A stretch of 64,000 nt of DNA from Heliopora coerulea (lineage: Eukaryota > Cnidaria > Anthozoa > Scleralcyonacea > Helioporidae), in the NCBI GenBank assembly GCA_030142905.1, contig JASJOG010000254.1, forward strand, positions 124,001 to 188,000, written 5' to 3'. The notes under the pieces were generated by a model. That model was given only the letters and a program-made list of their open reading frames with translations, searched no databases and was not told the origin of the DNA. The number at the start of each line of letters is the position of its first letter. Position 1 is the stretch's first letter. This document shows, in pieces, positions 25,601-36,648 of this stretch. The position numbers and the translations under genes were made by a program.

Positions 25601-28600
25601 AACATACCCCCAAGCTTTGGTGATAAATCAAGGTCGAAAGGACGATTAAGCGTTCATATTAGAAAAGTAGTTGTATGAGTAGGAGAAAAGTTGTATGCTT
25701 AAAGGCCATTTTCTACTAGGAGAATTTTATCGCGCCAATCGACATTTCTTTGAGTACACTGAATAACTTATTCATTAGTTGCCTTCGACAGCGTATGTAC
25801 GAAAAGAAAAAGTCGCTTCGCACGAGAAAATTCCCCACGTGGAAAACACCCTTAAAGCTACAGTGGGAAAACCTTTGCCTTCGAGTTTTGGGGTGTCTAT
25901 TTGGAGTGCATATCTGCAATAATGGCCTGAAAATAACAAACGAATGTGCCACCACCACGAACTAACCTGGTATAAAGCCACTTGTTGCTGAGGTGGCGGT
26001 TGAGGATGAGGACCGTGTTGATGTTCTGTATGATAATGTGGTGGAGCATGGGGCTGGGTCACATGACCAGATGACGGAGCATGGGTTGGGATGGAATGTG
26101 CGATTCTGTTCACGTTGGCCGAGCGAGGTGGGATCGCTGGTCTCCCGGGAGAGTGAGGATGAGGGTTACCCGGATGTTCGTGGTATTCTTTTGAATGAGA
26201 TCGCTGTCGTCCAGAGTCATGTTCTGGAGTTGTTCTTGCTGGCTCCTGGTCCTCAATATGGTGCTAAAATAAGAAGCAATTATCATTGACAGGAAAGAGA
26301 GCCTCGCTGAGGTTAATACTAAGCCTGCCAACAAAATCATCAGTAGAAAAATTAATTTAAGGATTGACATGGCAAATAATCAGTATTCCAAAAATTATTT
26401 CCCGAGGTCGTGGAAAAACGTAGGAAAATAGAAGTTCATTTGCATTAATGGTGGAAAATAGGAGTAGGAAAATAGAATTTGTACGAAAAACGTACGAAAA
26501 TTAAAGTTCACTAGACTTCTGTCTTGTGCTTGTTGATCCCATCAACATCTGTATATTGTTAGTATTAGACTCAGTAACAATCGTGGACATTGCACTGCTT
26601 GTGTCAGTGAGGGGAAGTCAATGACTCGGCGTCTGTAATAAAATGTCAATGTCAGTATAACTGTGTTAGGGTATCATAGGTGCAGCACCTACGGACCGCA
26701 TGGTAACGTGAAACCTACTGACAATGGATATCAAAGGTGGGACGCTAGCTGTTCAGGAGGGAGTGTTGGGGAATTTGTATTCGAAGAGTAACGTCGAAGC
26801 GCTGAATTAACGAGATAGATCAAAGGTCCCCTTACAAAAATTTCACATGCAGTTTCACATAAGAAAATAATTTCATACATGTATGTAAATTGTTTCTATT
26901 CCATATGTGAAATTAATTTTCAGCAGTGTATGTTCCATTTCATATGTGAAATACTTGTTTGGTTCACCAAGGTCTCACATGTGAAATTCTGAACCAGTTC
27001 ACTTCACATGTGAATTAGATATTTCGTATGTGAAAACGTTCCCATTTCATATGTGAAATGAAAATTTCATGCGTTAAAATGTCCCAATTCCTCATGTTTT
27101 TCACATGTGAAATGCCATGTGAAATTTTCGTGAGGGACATGCAAGGGAACGTAACACACTTGTTTAATTTCAAATCGTCAAACTAAGGTAGAGGAATCGT
27201 TGATAATCATGCATTACGTACCTCTGCACCTTCAGCTGACCCCTGCACCTCCTGTTCAGTATCAGCGACCACAGCCCCGGGGAGTTTCAAGACGTTTTTG
27301 CCCATTTTGGACATGCGAGCCAAAAGTTTCGCCTTCTCAGAGCCCTTTTCTGGAGACTAAAAAATACATTCAAGAAGGTTAAATCAAACAACGAACCATT
27401 AACAAGCTGAGCTCAATAAAAACATTCAAAGTTTGTTATTACGGATGATAATTCTTTGCTAAGAGATGTTGTTCGCTCGTGAAGATGTTCTTCTTCCCTG
27501 TAAATAAATAACATGAAAGTCCTTCTTGAGACACACTTCTTTCAAGGGATCTCCACGTGCACTGTTTCCTGGTGGAAAATTGACACACGCTCGTCTCAGT
27601 TATCGAGACTTCGGAGTTTGGAGTAGAAATAACCGGCCGGGTGTCTGGAACAGCCACAGGCCCCTCCAAAAAACACTGAGCCATTCTAATGGCAGTCACC
27701 CCAACTTGTTAAACATTGACATAATCAAGCACTATCAAATTGAAGTAGACATTTCTTCGATTCCAGGAAAGCAAGATGTCAAATTTAGATGTTCGGGACG
27801 GCCACATCAAATCTATTCTAAATGTTAGCCTCCTAAATATTTTGTAAGGGCTCATCAAGGCGCCCCACCAAAAACCTCCCGGACATGCCCCTGCATTGCA
27901 AAGAGACATGTCAAACATTTGGTAGAAGAGTATGATCTTGAAGAAGTCAACATGCCGACGACAAACACCAATTTCAATAACTCCTAGACAAAACAAAACA
28001 AAACTTTTTCAAGCAACCTCCCAAATGCGACGCTACGAACCTGGGACTCGTGGTACAAATCTCCGAGAACTTATCTGGCGGCTGAGTCTGAGCTAATAAA
28101 CTCGCCTATCCACGCTTTGAATAAAGAAACTTAAATTAACTCCACCGAAGAGTTCTTTAATATGGGTAACTACCAATTTGGCCGGTGAAATCAAATGCAG
28201 AGTGCAACGTTGGAAGTTTTAAAAGAAATAGAAAAATTTTAAAGGCAGTATTATTCCAGAAAGAAGACGAGATAATGAATTAATGAAGTAATCACTTTGT
28301 TATACAACCGAACTCTGGTATGATAAAGCAATCCTTTTCTGTCCAAGCACTTTTCATTGCGGGATCATTATACTGTACCTGGAGTGACTCGAACTGGTCG
28401 ACGAGCTTACGTCATCTTGCCGTTGATCGGGTATTGACGGCAACGATGAATTGTCATTTGAAGACAGCGATGCATTTTCTCCCTTTTCCTTGCTAAATTT
28501 TACCTAAATATAAGACAAGCATAATAAACCATCTAACTGTTACGATTAAGATAAAGATATCGCGTTTAGAAAAATGACTCAAGATTTCGCAACGTCCGTA

Positions 28601-31600
28601 ATAATAGGCTGGGTTCCTCGAAACAAGTGAATGAAAACGTTCGGAAATACTACGGCAGTTTGTATAGTAAAAATTAGGACAGGAATTAGCATGCTCATTA
28701 ATTCACGGCTTGAGCAGAATGTCTTTTCTGTGTAAAATGTATGGGGCTTGTCAAAAAAGCTTCTGGTGGGTACTGGCACACAGCTGCTCTTCCGATGTGG
28801 ATTCTGGACAAGTATCAGGCGTCCGATCATGATAACTACACTGGACATCAAAAATATTTTCGACCCGACAATTGAAGGCGCATGGAGTTTTAACGTAGTC
28901 CTTTAATGTTCACGAATTTCACAGTGCTTGACTTTTGAAGAGAGGCAATTAAAAAAAATAATAATGGACAAAGTCCAGTGAAACGACTTCAATTGTACAC
29001 TGCGTAACGTTCGGGCTCTATACTTTGCGAGAAACCTCTGAGAATGAAAAACTGCTTCTTACCCGCGATATTTCAACTTCAAAGAGAAGTGTTGACTTTG
29101 AAGGCACACGCGACGGGACCCCCTGATTGAAAAAAAGGTAGCATAGTACCATGAGTTTTAAAAGACTAATCATATTTATAGCGATAGTAATTACAACAGT
29201 ATGATGGCCGAGGAGGGCCCCTTCAGACTTCCAACTTAATAATAATTCGTGTGTTCTTTAATCCTATTTGAATTTGACCATGACTTGTATAAGGATACGA
29301 CAAATTGAAATGCATGCGTTTGCACGAAATTTGTGCTCAACTCATTAAGTGTGATTGTGAAATATCTAAACAACTATCAAGTTTGTAGATTTTGTAGTTG
29401 ACATTTGGATTGCTTGACTTGACGTTTGCGGTTTAAATTTGACAGCAAAGTTTGTTTGAAATTGACTCCCAAATTTTCACTGTGAATTTAGGGTATTTGA
29501 AAGTTGCTATCGTGGTCAAAACAAAACTTCCGACGTCTGTGTTTGGAGCACTGTTCAAAGTGGGAACTGAAGAGTCGGAAGTTTTATTTTGACCACAACA
29601 GCAACTTTCGAATACCGTAAATTTTCAGTGAAAATCTGTGAGTCAATTTCTAACGAAGTTCGCTGTCAAATAAATTTAAACCATGAACTCCAAGTCAAGC
29701 ACCCCAAATGTCTGCTGCAAAATCAACAAACTTGATAGTTATTCAGATATTTCACAATCACGCTTAATGAGTTGAGCACAGATTTCGTGCAAACGCATGC
29801 ATTTCAATTTGTCGTGTCCTTATACAAGTCATACCAAATTGAAATGGGATTAAAGAATACACGAATTATTATTAAGTTTGAACTAGAAAATCATAAGTCG
29901 GAACTCGGAAGTTTGAAGTCAGAGGTCAGAAGTTCGAAGTCAAAAGTCAGAAGTCTGACGTGGCCCTCCTCGGCCATCATACAGCAGCACGAAAGACAAT
30001 GATCTCTACCTTATCTCCATATGCTAAGTCAGGTGGAATTACCAACAATCTTTTTCCTCCTTTCTTCATGCCGATGACACCATCTTCCCAACCCTAACAT
30101 AACATTTCAAACTCTTTCATAAGGTTGTAAAAAAAAAGAGTATTATGAAAGTTCTGTTGGGTTCCCGCACATTTTTAACAGCCATTTGTTCATGGTTGTC
30201 TATTGAACTATTACCAAGTAGGGCAACTAGAGGAGGGGGCGGGGGGGGGGGCGACCCTGCCCTTTTTTGTGAAATTTTTATATGTTCCCTTTTACTGACA
30301 GCTTTTTGCCCTAATTCCCCGTAGCCTCGTAGATCTACTTGACTTGAAATGATTAAAATCGCCCCGACGGTGCTTTGATACCACTATACGACTCCTGCCT
30401 GCAGGTCAAAATTCCTCGTTGCGTCCCTGTATTACAGAAACTTTCAACTTTCAAACTTTCAATTGCTCATTTTTCAAAATATCCAGAATTGTTTTCGTTG
30501 CACCATATACACCTAAGCTGTAACCTCACAATGAAAGTGAATGTTATGAAAATTAAAACAAAATTCACAAGGTCATGATATCGTGTTCCACCTTGATTAC
30601 TTTTCCTTTTCCTGGGCGAAACTTAAACAACTTATCGGCAGAAGCATTTGAATCAAAAACCTGAAAAAAAAAAGGTAAGCAAAAATAAACAATACAAGAT
30701 AAAACATATTCTGAAGAGGAACATCTTGAAAACTCAGAATATGAGTCAAAATCAAGACTGAAGCTGAATTAGTTCATTAATTACTAACTCAACTTTAATC
30801 TTGATTTTGACTACTAGTGCAGTTAAGATGGCAGCATTAAGAGGTTCTCTTTCAATATTGAGTCTTAATGTCCTCCTGTGTCTTTTGTAGACCTTTTTCA
30901 TAATGGCAGCCTGTTTAAACATTCTTTTATATGCATCTTATATAGCCTTACTAGCCTTGTTTGGAGCAAAGCTTCTTTTGAATTACTAACAGCAGAATGA
31001 TGCCAGTAAGGCTGATTTATGTGTTCATAAAAGAATATTTTAAACAGCTGCCATTATGAAAGTGGTCAATTATTATGGTAGTATGACCCAGCAGTACTAC
31101 CTACTTAGATAACATTCATTAGATAATATTAATTAGATAATATTAGATTAATACTTAGACACAGTGTTGGGTTTCAATCACACACTGGTCAGAGGCCTAG
31201 CTAGGTCATGAGTAACAGGTGGGCACAATTCAGGTAAAAACTTTTACTAGTCTTGAAAGAATTTTACTCTTCACCCTTGAGAGTATAGCACATTTTTTTG
31301 CAAAGGGAAGAAACTGGCCATCTACATCTAGCTTCAATTAATGTGCATGATTGCTTTTTAATATCTGACTGCCTGATTCTTCCATTTAGAAAATTAAGTC
31401 AGCATTCAGTATTGGGTGGGCCCACTAGGTTATTGAACAGGACAGGCCTATGGCCCACTCACTGTTATGCCTCTGACACTCCTGACCGATATACATGTAA
31501 CTGGTAACAAACTCAGAAGACTCCTTAATGTATAGTGCAAAAAGCAGACAGTGCCATAACTTAAATATAATAATTTCCCATATAATATCCATACTTTTCC

Positions 31601-34600
31601 AAATGAATTGTTTGTCCATAAAGATCCTGTGTACTTCACTTCAATAACATCTCCAGCTTCAATTGCCTAAAAATGGGAGGAAAATTTTTGTAACTAAGCC
31701 AGCTTGTTTAAAAAGTTACAGGCTCAACCATCCTGAATAATTCAAAAACATCTGCAAATCTAGACTAACTATACTCAAATGCAAAAGAGAAAGTTAAGCT
31801 TTCTTTAAGAGGCTTTGCATTAATCTAAAATGCTTTTTTCTGTATGAATTACAAGCTGAACTATACAATTACTATAACATAAACCTATAATAATGAAAAT
31901 ACTGCATTAAAATATGGCAAAAAGGGAATAAAGCAGTGAAGGGTTAAATTGTCAACTAATGTACAACAATCAGGATAAGCTGATCCAACAAACATCACTT
32001 CAGACACAAATCTAAAAAAAAAGATTTTGCAAACCAGGACCTCATCAAACTCTTCATTGGCCACACTGATAAAAACAAATTTTCCCACAAACATGAAGTG
32101 AACCCAAAAGATGCAATTTATAAGACAGCAATGAAAGCAACCATGAAAGAGTTAAGGTCCATGGTGAAAAGAAGATTCACTTTCAGAAATTAAGATTAGT
32201 CAAAAGGTTTCTGATAGTCCAATGCACCTAGTGCTGGTCTACCTTTTCAGGACACCAAACATGAATATTTTTTTCTTCAAATTTATTTGTCCAGTACCTG
32301 TCCATCACCAGGCAGCAAATCCTGTTTTATAAGAGATCCTGGTGTAGAATTGTATCTCACAAGGCCAATCTAAAGAAAAGAAAGAATAACATCTCAAAAA
32401 CAAGAAGGAATACACCTGTTCCTAAATTGGTATTTCCTTGTTTCAACTTGATAAAAACAGATACTTGCATAGAGCCAGGCTAGTATGTTGAAGTGAAAAT
32501 CAGTCTCCAAATACCTGCTTTGCAAAGTCAGTTAAATTCTGAGGAGAATCAAATCTTAATGACCATGATTGTCTTGCATCATCATAAAAAGAGGCATAGT
32601 TATTTGATTGCACCTTGAACAAAATCATAAGAAAAATAAAACACTAAGAAATTTCTGACTAAATATAAAAGATTACATTTAATCCTTTATACATGCATAA
32701 ATATATATATACATATGCACATCTAATATATATATTTCTAAAATTCATTATTAATTCATGAGGAAAAAACAAAAGAAAATCATAAGCATGTTGGATCTAT
32801 AAATGTGATAAAGGTACATGTGCCTTTATATGTGAAGAAGTTCAATTTTTTTGGCTTACAAAAGATAAATTTCCAAACTTTCTTCATGAATTAGCGTATT
32901 AGGAGGTTCATTTTAGAAGACATTTAAAAAACTCGCAGTTCATGCTTCATCAGGTCTAAAACAGTTGGCTATCACCTCATGTTTTAAATCCCAATAAAGC
33001 ACACCTGCTTGGTTTTTAAACCTTGATTTGCACTAATAAAACCAAAAATGTTGTGCTAAATCACAATGAAGCAAGGTATAAATACTACAGAATGCATTAA
33101 AGACATCTCCACTTACTACAAATGAAAAACTACTTGTTATTTTGGCACTTGTAACTTGTTGTTTTTTGCTCACATATAACAATACTTGGTACTGTGAAAA
33201 AAGAAAAATCTAATACAGTAAACAAATAATTTTGTGCAACATTTAATACATGCTTGATGAAAGACCTGTAATAAAAGAAGTTATACGATTTGTTTTCATT
33301 TTCAGTGACATCTTTCATCATTACTTTAGACCTTTAACAGCAAGGGTTTCCAAACTACAGTGAACTCTCTCTTAACGGACACCTCTTGAAAACAGACACC
33401 TCTCTAAGACAGACACCATGTTTGGTCCTGGCTATTTATACATTATTTTACCATAATCAAACTCTCTCCAAGATGGACACCTCTATAAGATGGACAACAG
33501 ACACTAGTCAAGTGGAAAAACGTTCAAAATACCTCTCAGAGCAGACAGGCAACAGCCAGATGAACAGATTTGGGTAATGAAATTTTAATATATCACAATA
33601 ACAAAGATGACTTCTGTTCCAAAAATTAACAAATTCTAAATTGGGTAGTTAAATACCTGACTTACATTGAAGGGCTTTCACTCAAAATGTCAGGGTTGTT
33701 CTCTTGTGGCAGAAAGACAGACACTGAGTTACTGAGACTTAATTGCTTTAATCCTGAAGGGTGGTGTCAGATTGCTTCATCTCTCTCTAAGATGGACACC
33801 TCCCTAAGATGGCCAGTAAGACTAGTCCTGAAGGTGTCCGTCTTGGAAGGAGTTATTATTCACAAACACCCTTACTTATCAGGCATAGGATGCTGACAAT
33901 GGATGGTTATATATTAACTGCATTACTGCACTGTGAATTAACTTGTTTTTATTATTGATCATTTTTACAGCCCAGCAGCAAATATTATATCACAAATTTG
34001 TAGTCTAGTGCCAGTTTGTATAGCCCAATGGTTGGGAAAACCTGCTTCAAACCAGTTACTTAGTATATTTTCTCCTAACTGTGGATTTCTTTTAAGCATT
34101 CATTCATTCATCCATCCATCAATCTGTTCATTCATTCATTCATTCATATGTTTGTTCATTCATTCATTCATTCACTCATTCATCCACCTATCTATCCATT
34201 TATTCTATAATCCTCATTGATTTACTCACTTTGTCTCCCAATCAAATTATCAGTTTGTCAATTATTTTTCACTACAAACCACATAATTACTGAATTCATT
34301 CATATGTTTTTCATACTTTTAAGTCATTCATAATAGAAACACTTACCTCTTTCTTTGAATGATTTCCTAAAACAGCAGCACCCAATTTTCCCTGACTGGC
34401 ATACTGTCCGTTAACACTTCATTTAAGATACATAATAAAAGTTAACCACAGGCAGCAACATACTCATTAACCCATTAACCCACCATTAAAAGACACTAAA
34501 GTAAAAACATTACACTATATTTGTGTCTTATTTTGAACCATAATTTGAATTTTCAAGATATTTATATTTAGTCTTTGTTTTTGTCCCGTATTATATTTCT

Positions 34601-36127
34601 TTAAGATACTGACAATCATTTTACTTTAAAAGTTGTTTTATAGTAATAGTCTACTTATCAATCATGACAAAAACAGATGCTCAAGGTTTTTTAAATTCAT
34701 TTGCCTGGTACACTTTATAATTCTCAATAACATAACACATAATAACTTACAATTTATATGCTTGAGCTGCAACAGCATGCAGAACTGAGGAAGCATCTTG
34801 ACCACTAGGGGCTGAGGGAAAAAGGTACACAGAATTTATATAAACAAAAAAATTACAGTATGCCAGCTGTGTTGCAAGATAAAGTTGTTAATCAACTATG
34901 AAGCATGTAACAAGAGATTAACATTGTTCTCATTGCTTAACTACCCACTTAGGAATTTTGAACCTTTAAGGCCACTAAACTACCATTATAACCTCATATC
35001 GAGCTTTAATGATACTTGTGAACATCTGTTAAAAAACCCTTGATAGTAATTTTAAGGAAGCATAGAAATGACATTCTTCATTCCAAAATAACTTTATCTC
35101 ACACAAAAAATTAAATTCTCATTTATCAAACAGTTAAAATCCACTGTAACCATGATTATATGACGTCAACAACTTTACTTTTTTCATTAAAGAATAGTGG
35201 CATAACTTCCAAGGTGGCCTGGGGGACCCAGGTTCAAAAAAAATTCTGGGACTACCGCCAAGGGCAACCTTACTGGCAGAGTTACATAATCTTTATTCTT
35301 TAATCACTTACAGGTACACAAGATGGAATATTTAAGCCTGCAAAATTCGTGGCCTTAAATATTTGCAAATATAATCTACAGATAACATTGTAGATGAGTA
35401 ATTTAAAGATTTCACTAATCTGTATGTAATGTTTTTCCCCCAAACTTACTAAAGGACTTGTTGTGGTGATCCCACTAGAAGTGCCCTAATTATACCAATG
35501 TCAAGGAGTTGTCATTTCTGTGAATACATTTTTCCTGCACCCAAAAATTAACCAGCTGCATGTCACGTCACAGCAGTTTATGTAAACAATTGGTATCCTA
35601 AGAGAGCTTCTGGAGATAAAGAGGTTTTTGAATTTGACAACCTAAGCTTTTGTAAAACTGCACACAGCAATCATCCCTGCAGTTGAACTCATCCTTGGAA
35701 TGCCAATGAGCGCTGATCAACAAACGTTTTGTCTGCATATTTTCCGCAGCTCATCCACGTGTAGTGTGACAGATCTAGTCACATGATGTAATTTGTACAT
35801 GTTCTTCGTATCTTATATAAATTAATACCAACCGGTTTGCTTCTTTGGCTGTTTTGGAGCTGTATAGGTCAAGGACTCATTGCTAGTGGCAAACGCCGCC
35901 TGGTTTGCTCCAAATAACGACGACAAGTTGGATTTACTACCGGAAAAATTATACAAAAGAGTGTGAGAAACAAATTATGAATGTTCCAGGATACAGTTCA
36001 CTTTCGATTACACAAGTTTTAAAGATAAATTCTATTCCTAATCCAAAATATTGGAGAATAAAGTTGAGTCTTACCCTCCTCCAGATGAAGGAGTAAAGTC
36101 ATCGTCGTCTTCAGGTGTGAAAAACAT
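12673..36127 (-). CDS. FKBP15: FKBP15-like protein (WAFL): WH1-like, FKBP, coiled coil, acidic tail; complete
   Basis: FKBP15/WAFL acts at early endosomes and on actin-dependent transport. Exons 5' to 3': 36127-36075, 35936-35833, 34811-34751, 34416-34347, 33191-33117, 32613-32515, 32369-32298, 31666-31595, 30660-30592, 30093-30010, 29122-29063, 28503-28411, 27356-27222, 26263-25967, 24965-24690, 24322-24197, 23264-23170, 23088-22977, 21688-21517, 20800-20664, 20172-20089, 19505-19434, 19289-19137, 18716-18624, 17909-17838, 17201-17097, 16979-16872, 16737-15728, 15247-15157, 12747-12673. Total 4125 nt, 1374 aa. Regions: WH1-like about 45-155 ([20 protein letters not shown]); FKBP about 155-275 ([28 protein letters not shown]); His/Pro/Gln-rich linker; coiled coil about 540-980 ([14 protein letters not shown]); acidic exon; C-terminus with seven Asp then LDWLS, as in human FKBP15. 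Human is near 1219 aa, so the acidic part is longer. Exon 18 could instead end at an upstream GTGCGA donor. Exon 4's acceptor is pyrimidine-poor. Confidence 0.93.
13106..14478 (+). mobile_element. Tc1-type DNA transposon, inactive copy, in an FKBP15 intron
   Basis: Terminal inverted repeats of 26 bp (13106-13131 and 14453-14478, starting CACTGGCGG, one mismatch) are flanked by TA dinucleotides, the Tc1/mariner target duplication. Length is 1373 bp. The body holds a transposase reading frame broken by a frameshift and a stop. It lies between the last two FKBP15 exons, on the strand opposite to the host. Confidence 0.93.
13354..14363 (+). pseudogene. Tc1-family DD34E transposase, broken
   Basis: The first part (13354 to about 13600) has the paired helix-turn-helix start ([33 protein letters not shown]). 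The frame then changes by +2 near 13560-13608 and continues to 14363. In the second frame a TAA interrupts at 13650-13652. Catalytic acids are still visible in [18 protein letters not shown] and [10 protein letters not shown]; exactly 34 residues separate the second Asp from the Glu. With one frameshift and one nonsense change this copy should not make transposase. Confidence 0.9.
14534..14863 (+). pseudogene. GIY-YIG endonuclease relic, Penelope-like element
   Basis: The frame reads [25 protein letters not shown], then [17 protein letters not shown], a stop, KH, and [13 protein letters not shown], ending at a stop at 14861-14863. VYEF and YIGETSR followed by an Arg/His-rich stretch are the GIY-YIG endonuclease pattern found at the C-terminus of Penelope-like reverse transcriptases. 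The internal stop falls where the family normally has basic residues. No reverse transcriptase part is seen, so this is a truncated 3' fragment starting immediately after the Tc1 copy. Confidence 0.75.
14864..15080 (+). mobile_element. Probable 3' tail of the Penelope-like fragment
   Basis: This follows the GIY-YIG relic directly and has no FKBP15 exon. On the minus strand at about 14963-15005 it contains a CGAAACGTTA core preceded by a short GTG...CAC hairpin, like the degenerate hammerhead motifs of Penelope-like elements. The boundary at 15080 is approximate. Confidence 0.4.
17605..17765. mobile_element. Degenerate third copy of the tRNA-bearing inverted-arm element
   Basis: Arms with GATGAACG, TCAAGCTC and TATCCTAAG are inverted around a short centre containing CTGAGCCCCAGAC, the 3' end of the tRNA-like part in the copies at 46262 and 61443. 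The leading sequence (GGAAACGTGGGAGCTTGG) matches the head of those copies. The A and B boxes are lost. It lies in an FKBP15 intron. Confidence 0.65.
17998..18119. repeat. Foldback (MITE-like) hairpin in an FKBP15 intron
   Basis: CCATCTTGGAACTTGAT at the left returns inverted as ATCAAGTTCCAAGATGG at the right. An inner pair, AAGTAAACACAAGA and TCTTGTGTTTACTT, extends the stem. The centre is about 30 bases. Confidence 0.75.
19745..19925. repeat. Degenerate (GAAAT)n-like purine-rich repeat
   Basis: Imperfect five-base units of the GAAAT/GAAGT type run through this FKBP15 intron segment. No coding signal on either strand. Confidence 0.6.
21803..22070. mobile_element. MITE with CTACAATCCTGGCC inverted termini
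   Basis: A 268-bp element begins CTACAATCCTGGCC and ends GGCCAGGATTGTAG; the similarity extends about 35 bases inward with a few mismatches (GGGACA and TGTCCC are shared). No transposase remains. It lies in an FKBP15 intron upstream of exon 21517-21688. The target duplication is unclear. Confidence 0.7.
22741..22925. repeat. Inverted pair of hammerhead-like motif units
   Basis: Two units of about 80 bp face each other across a short spacer. Read outward, each goes through GAAGATGAC, GAGGCCGTCGAAA, GTCAGTCACCAACAG, CTTTCTCAAGACTA and GACGATCTACCATCATC. The left unit (minus strand) keeps a CTGAAGA core and a GAAA core separated by a GAC...GTC hairpin, with GACT and AGTC on the two sides able to pair. 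This layout resembles the short hammerhead ribozymes of Penelope-like elements. Confidence 0.55.
24375..24408. repeat. (TTAA)n simple repeat
   Basis: Short run of AATT/TTAA units in the FKBP15 intron between exons 24322-24197 and 24965-24690. Confidence 0.8.
25487..25590. repeat. Short hairpin-forming repeat
   Basis: AAGTGCAATTTAGCGGA at the left returns inverted as TCCGTTAAATTGCACTT with one base of slippage. About 70 bases lie between. Probably the remains of a small foldback element in an FKBP15 intron. Confidence 0.6.
26826..27138. mobile_element. MITE-like element built from TTTCACATGTGAAA palindromes
   Basis: A 313-bp block begins GTCCCCTTACAAAAATTTCA and ends with the inverted form TGAAATTTTCGTGAGGGAC. 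Between the ends, about ten full or half copies of TTTCA(C/T)ATGTGAAA recur at irregular spacing. The palindromic core CACATGTG contains an E-box-type CANNTG. It sits in the FKBP15 intron upstream of the exon at 27222-27356. Confidence 0.75.
29200..29981. mobile_element. 780-bp foldback element beside an FKBP-domain exon
   Basis: The ends TATGATGGCCGAGGAGGGCC and GGCCCTCCTCGGCCATCATA are perfect inverted copies. The arms stay complementary with scattered differences for roughly 300 bases or more; for example AAATGCATGCGTTTGCACG near 29310 returns inverted near 29790, and both arms carry AAACTTCCGAC or its inverse near the centre at about 29570. No open frame with homology. It ends 28 bases before the exon at 30010-30093 of FKBP15. 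Confidence 0.8.
30232..30252 (+). repeat. G-rich run
   Basis: Twenty of 21 bases in a stretch around one C are G or A, including eleven consecutive G. It could form a quadruplex, but length variation from sequencing is equally likely. Confidence 0.5.
30744..30811. repeat. Short foldback in an FKBP15 intron
   Basis: GTCAAAATCAAGA and TCTTGATTTTGAC form the stem ends, and the inner TTAGT and ACTAA also pair. It lies next to another foldback at 30899-31058. Confidence 0.7.
30899..31058. repeat. Foldback element in an FKBP15 intron
   Basis: CATAATGGCAGC and GCTGCCATTATG are inverted copies. The inner TGTTTAAA with ATTCTTTTAT returns as ATAAAAGAAT with TTTAAACA. The length is 160 bp with no coding content. 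Confidence 0.75.
33358..33865. mobile_element. Pogo/Tigger-like MITE, diverged
   Basis: It starts after TA with CAGTGAACTCTCTCTTAACG and contains repeated AAGATGGACACCTC motifs. The right end has GGTGTCCGTCTTGGA, the inverse of the motif. A CAGT-GAAC start followed by TTAACGGAC is typical of pogo-type ends. The right boundary is uncertain because it has diverged. Confidence 0.5.
34096..34205. repeat. (CATT)n simple repeat
   Basis: Imperfect CATT tetramers in an FKBP15 intron. Open frames through it reflect only the repeat. Confidence 0.85.
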
Positions 36128-36648
36128 TTCTCCATAAAAGAATACAATTCATGCAGTGGAGGAATCTGCCAAACACGAAGGGGATATATCAAGCACATCC
36201 GGCTCAGAACGTTAGCGCAATCAGGCAATGAATCCGGAATTGGCCGAGTAAGTTCGGTATGCCTCGGCTTATCATCGATGAACTTCGGAATAAAGAAGAT
36301 TCTCGAAAGATATTCTACTTTCTAGAAATATATTAGCCCGACTTTTCAAGCATTTTCAGGCAGATCCAGATACGTTTTATCGTCACGTTTACAAAGAAAT
36401 TATCGAATTTGGAAGTTCAGCATGAGAGAAAATCTGCAGAACTTGGCGAGTTATTTTAAATGTTACCGAAAGTCTAGTATTTCAAAGGTCGAAGTTCATT
36501 AAACAAAACAGGGAATCGCGCGATTCATTCACAATTCCTGTAAAACTGTCATCGATCACCACAAAGATCACTCTTTGTTCCTAGTCTTCTTGTGGCGTCG
36601 TGCAATTATCATTCAGCTGGTGTATCTTCACATACCTGTCGATAAACG
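36128..36648. promoter_or_regulatory. Shared divergent promoter region of FKBP15 and PRDX6
   Basis: The FKBP15 start codon (minus strand, 36127) and the PRDX6 start codon (plus strand, 36649) are 521 bases apart and point away from each other, so both 5' untranslated regions and promoters must lie here unless 5' noncoding exons reach further. No clear TATA box is seen. Confidence 0.6.
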
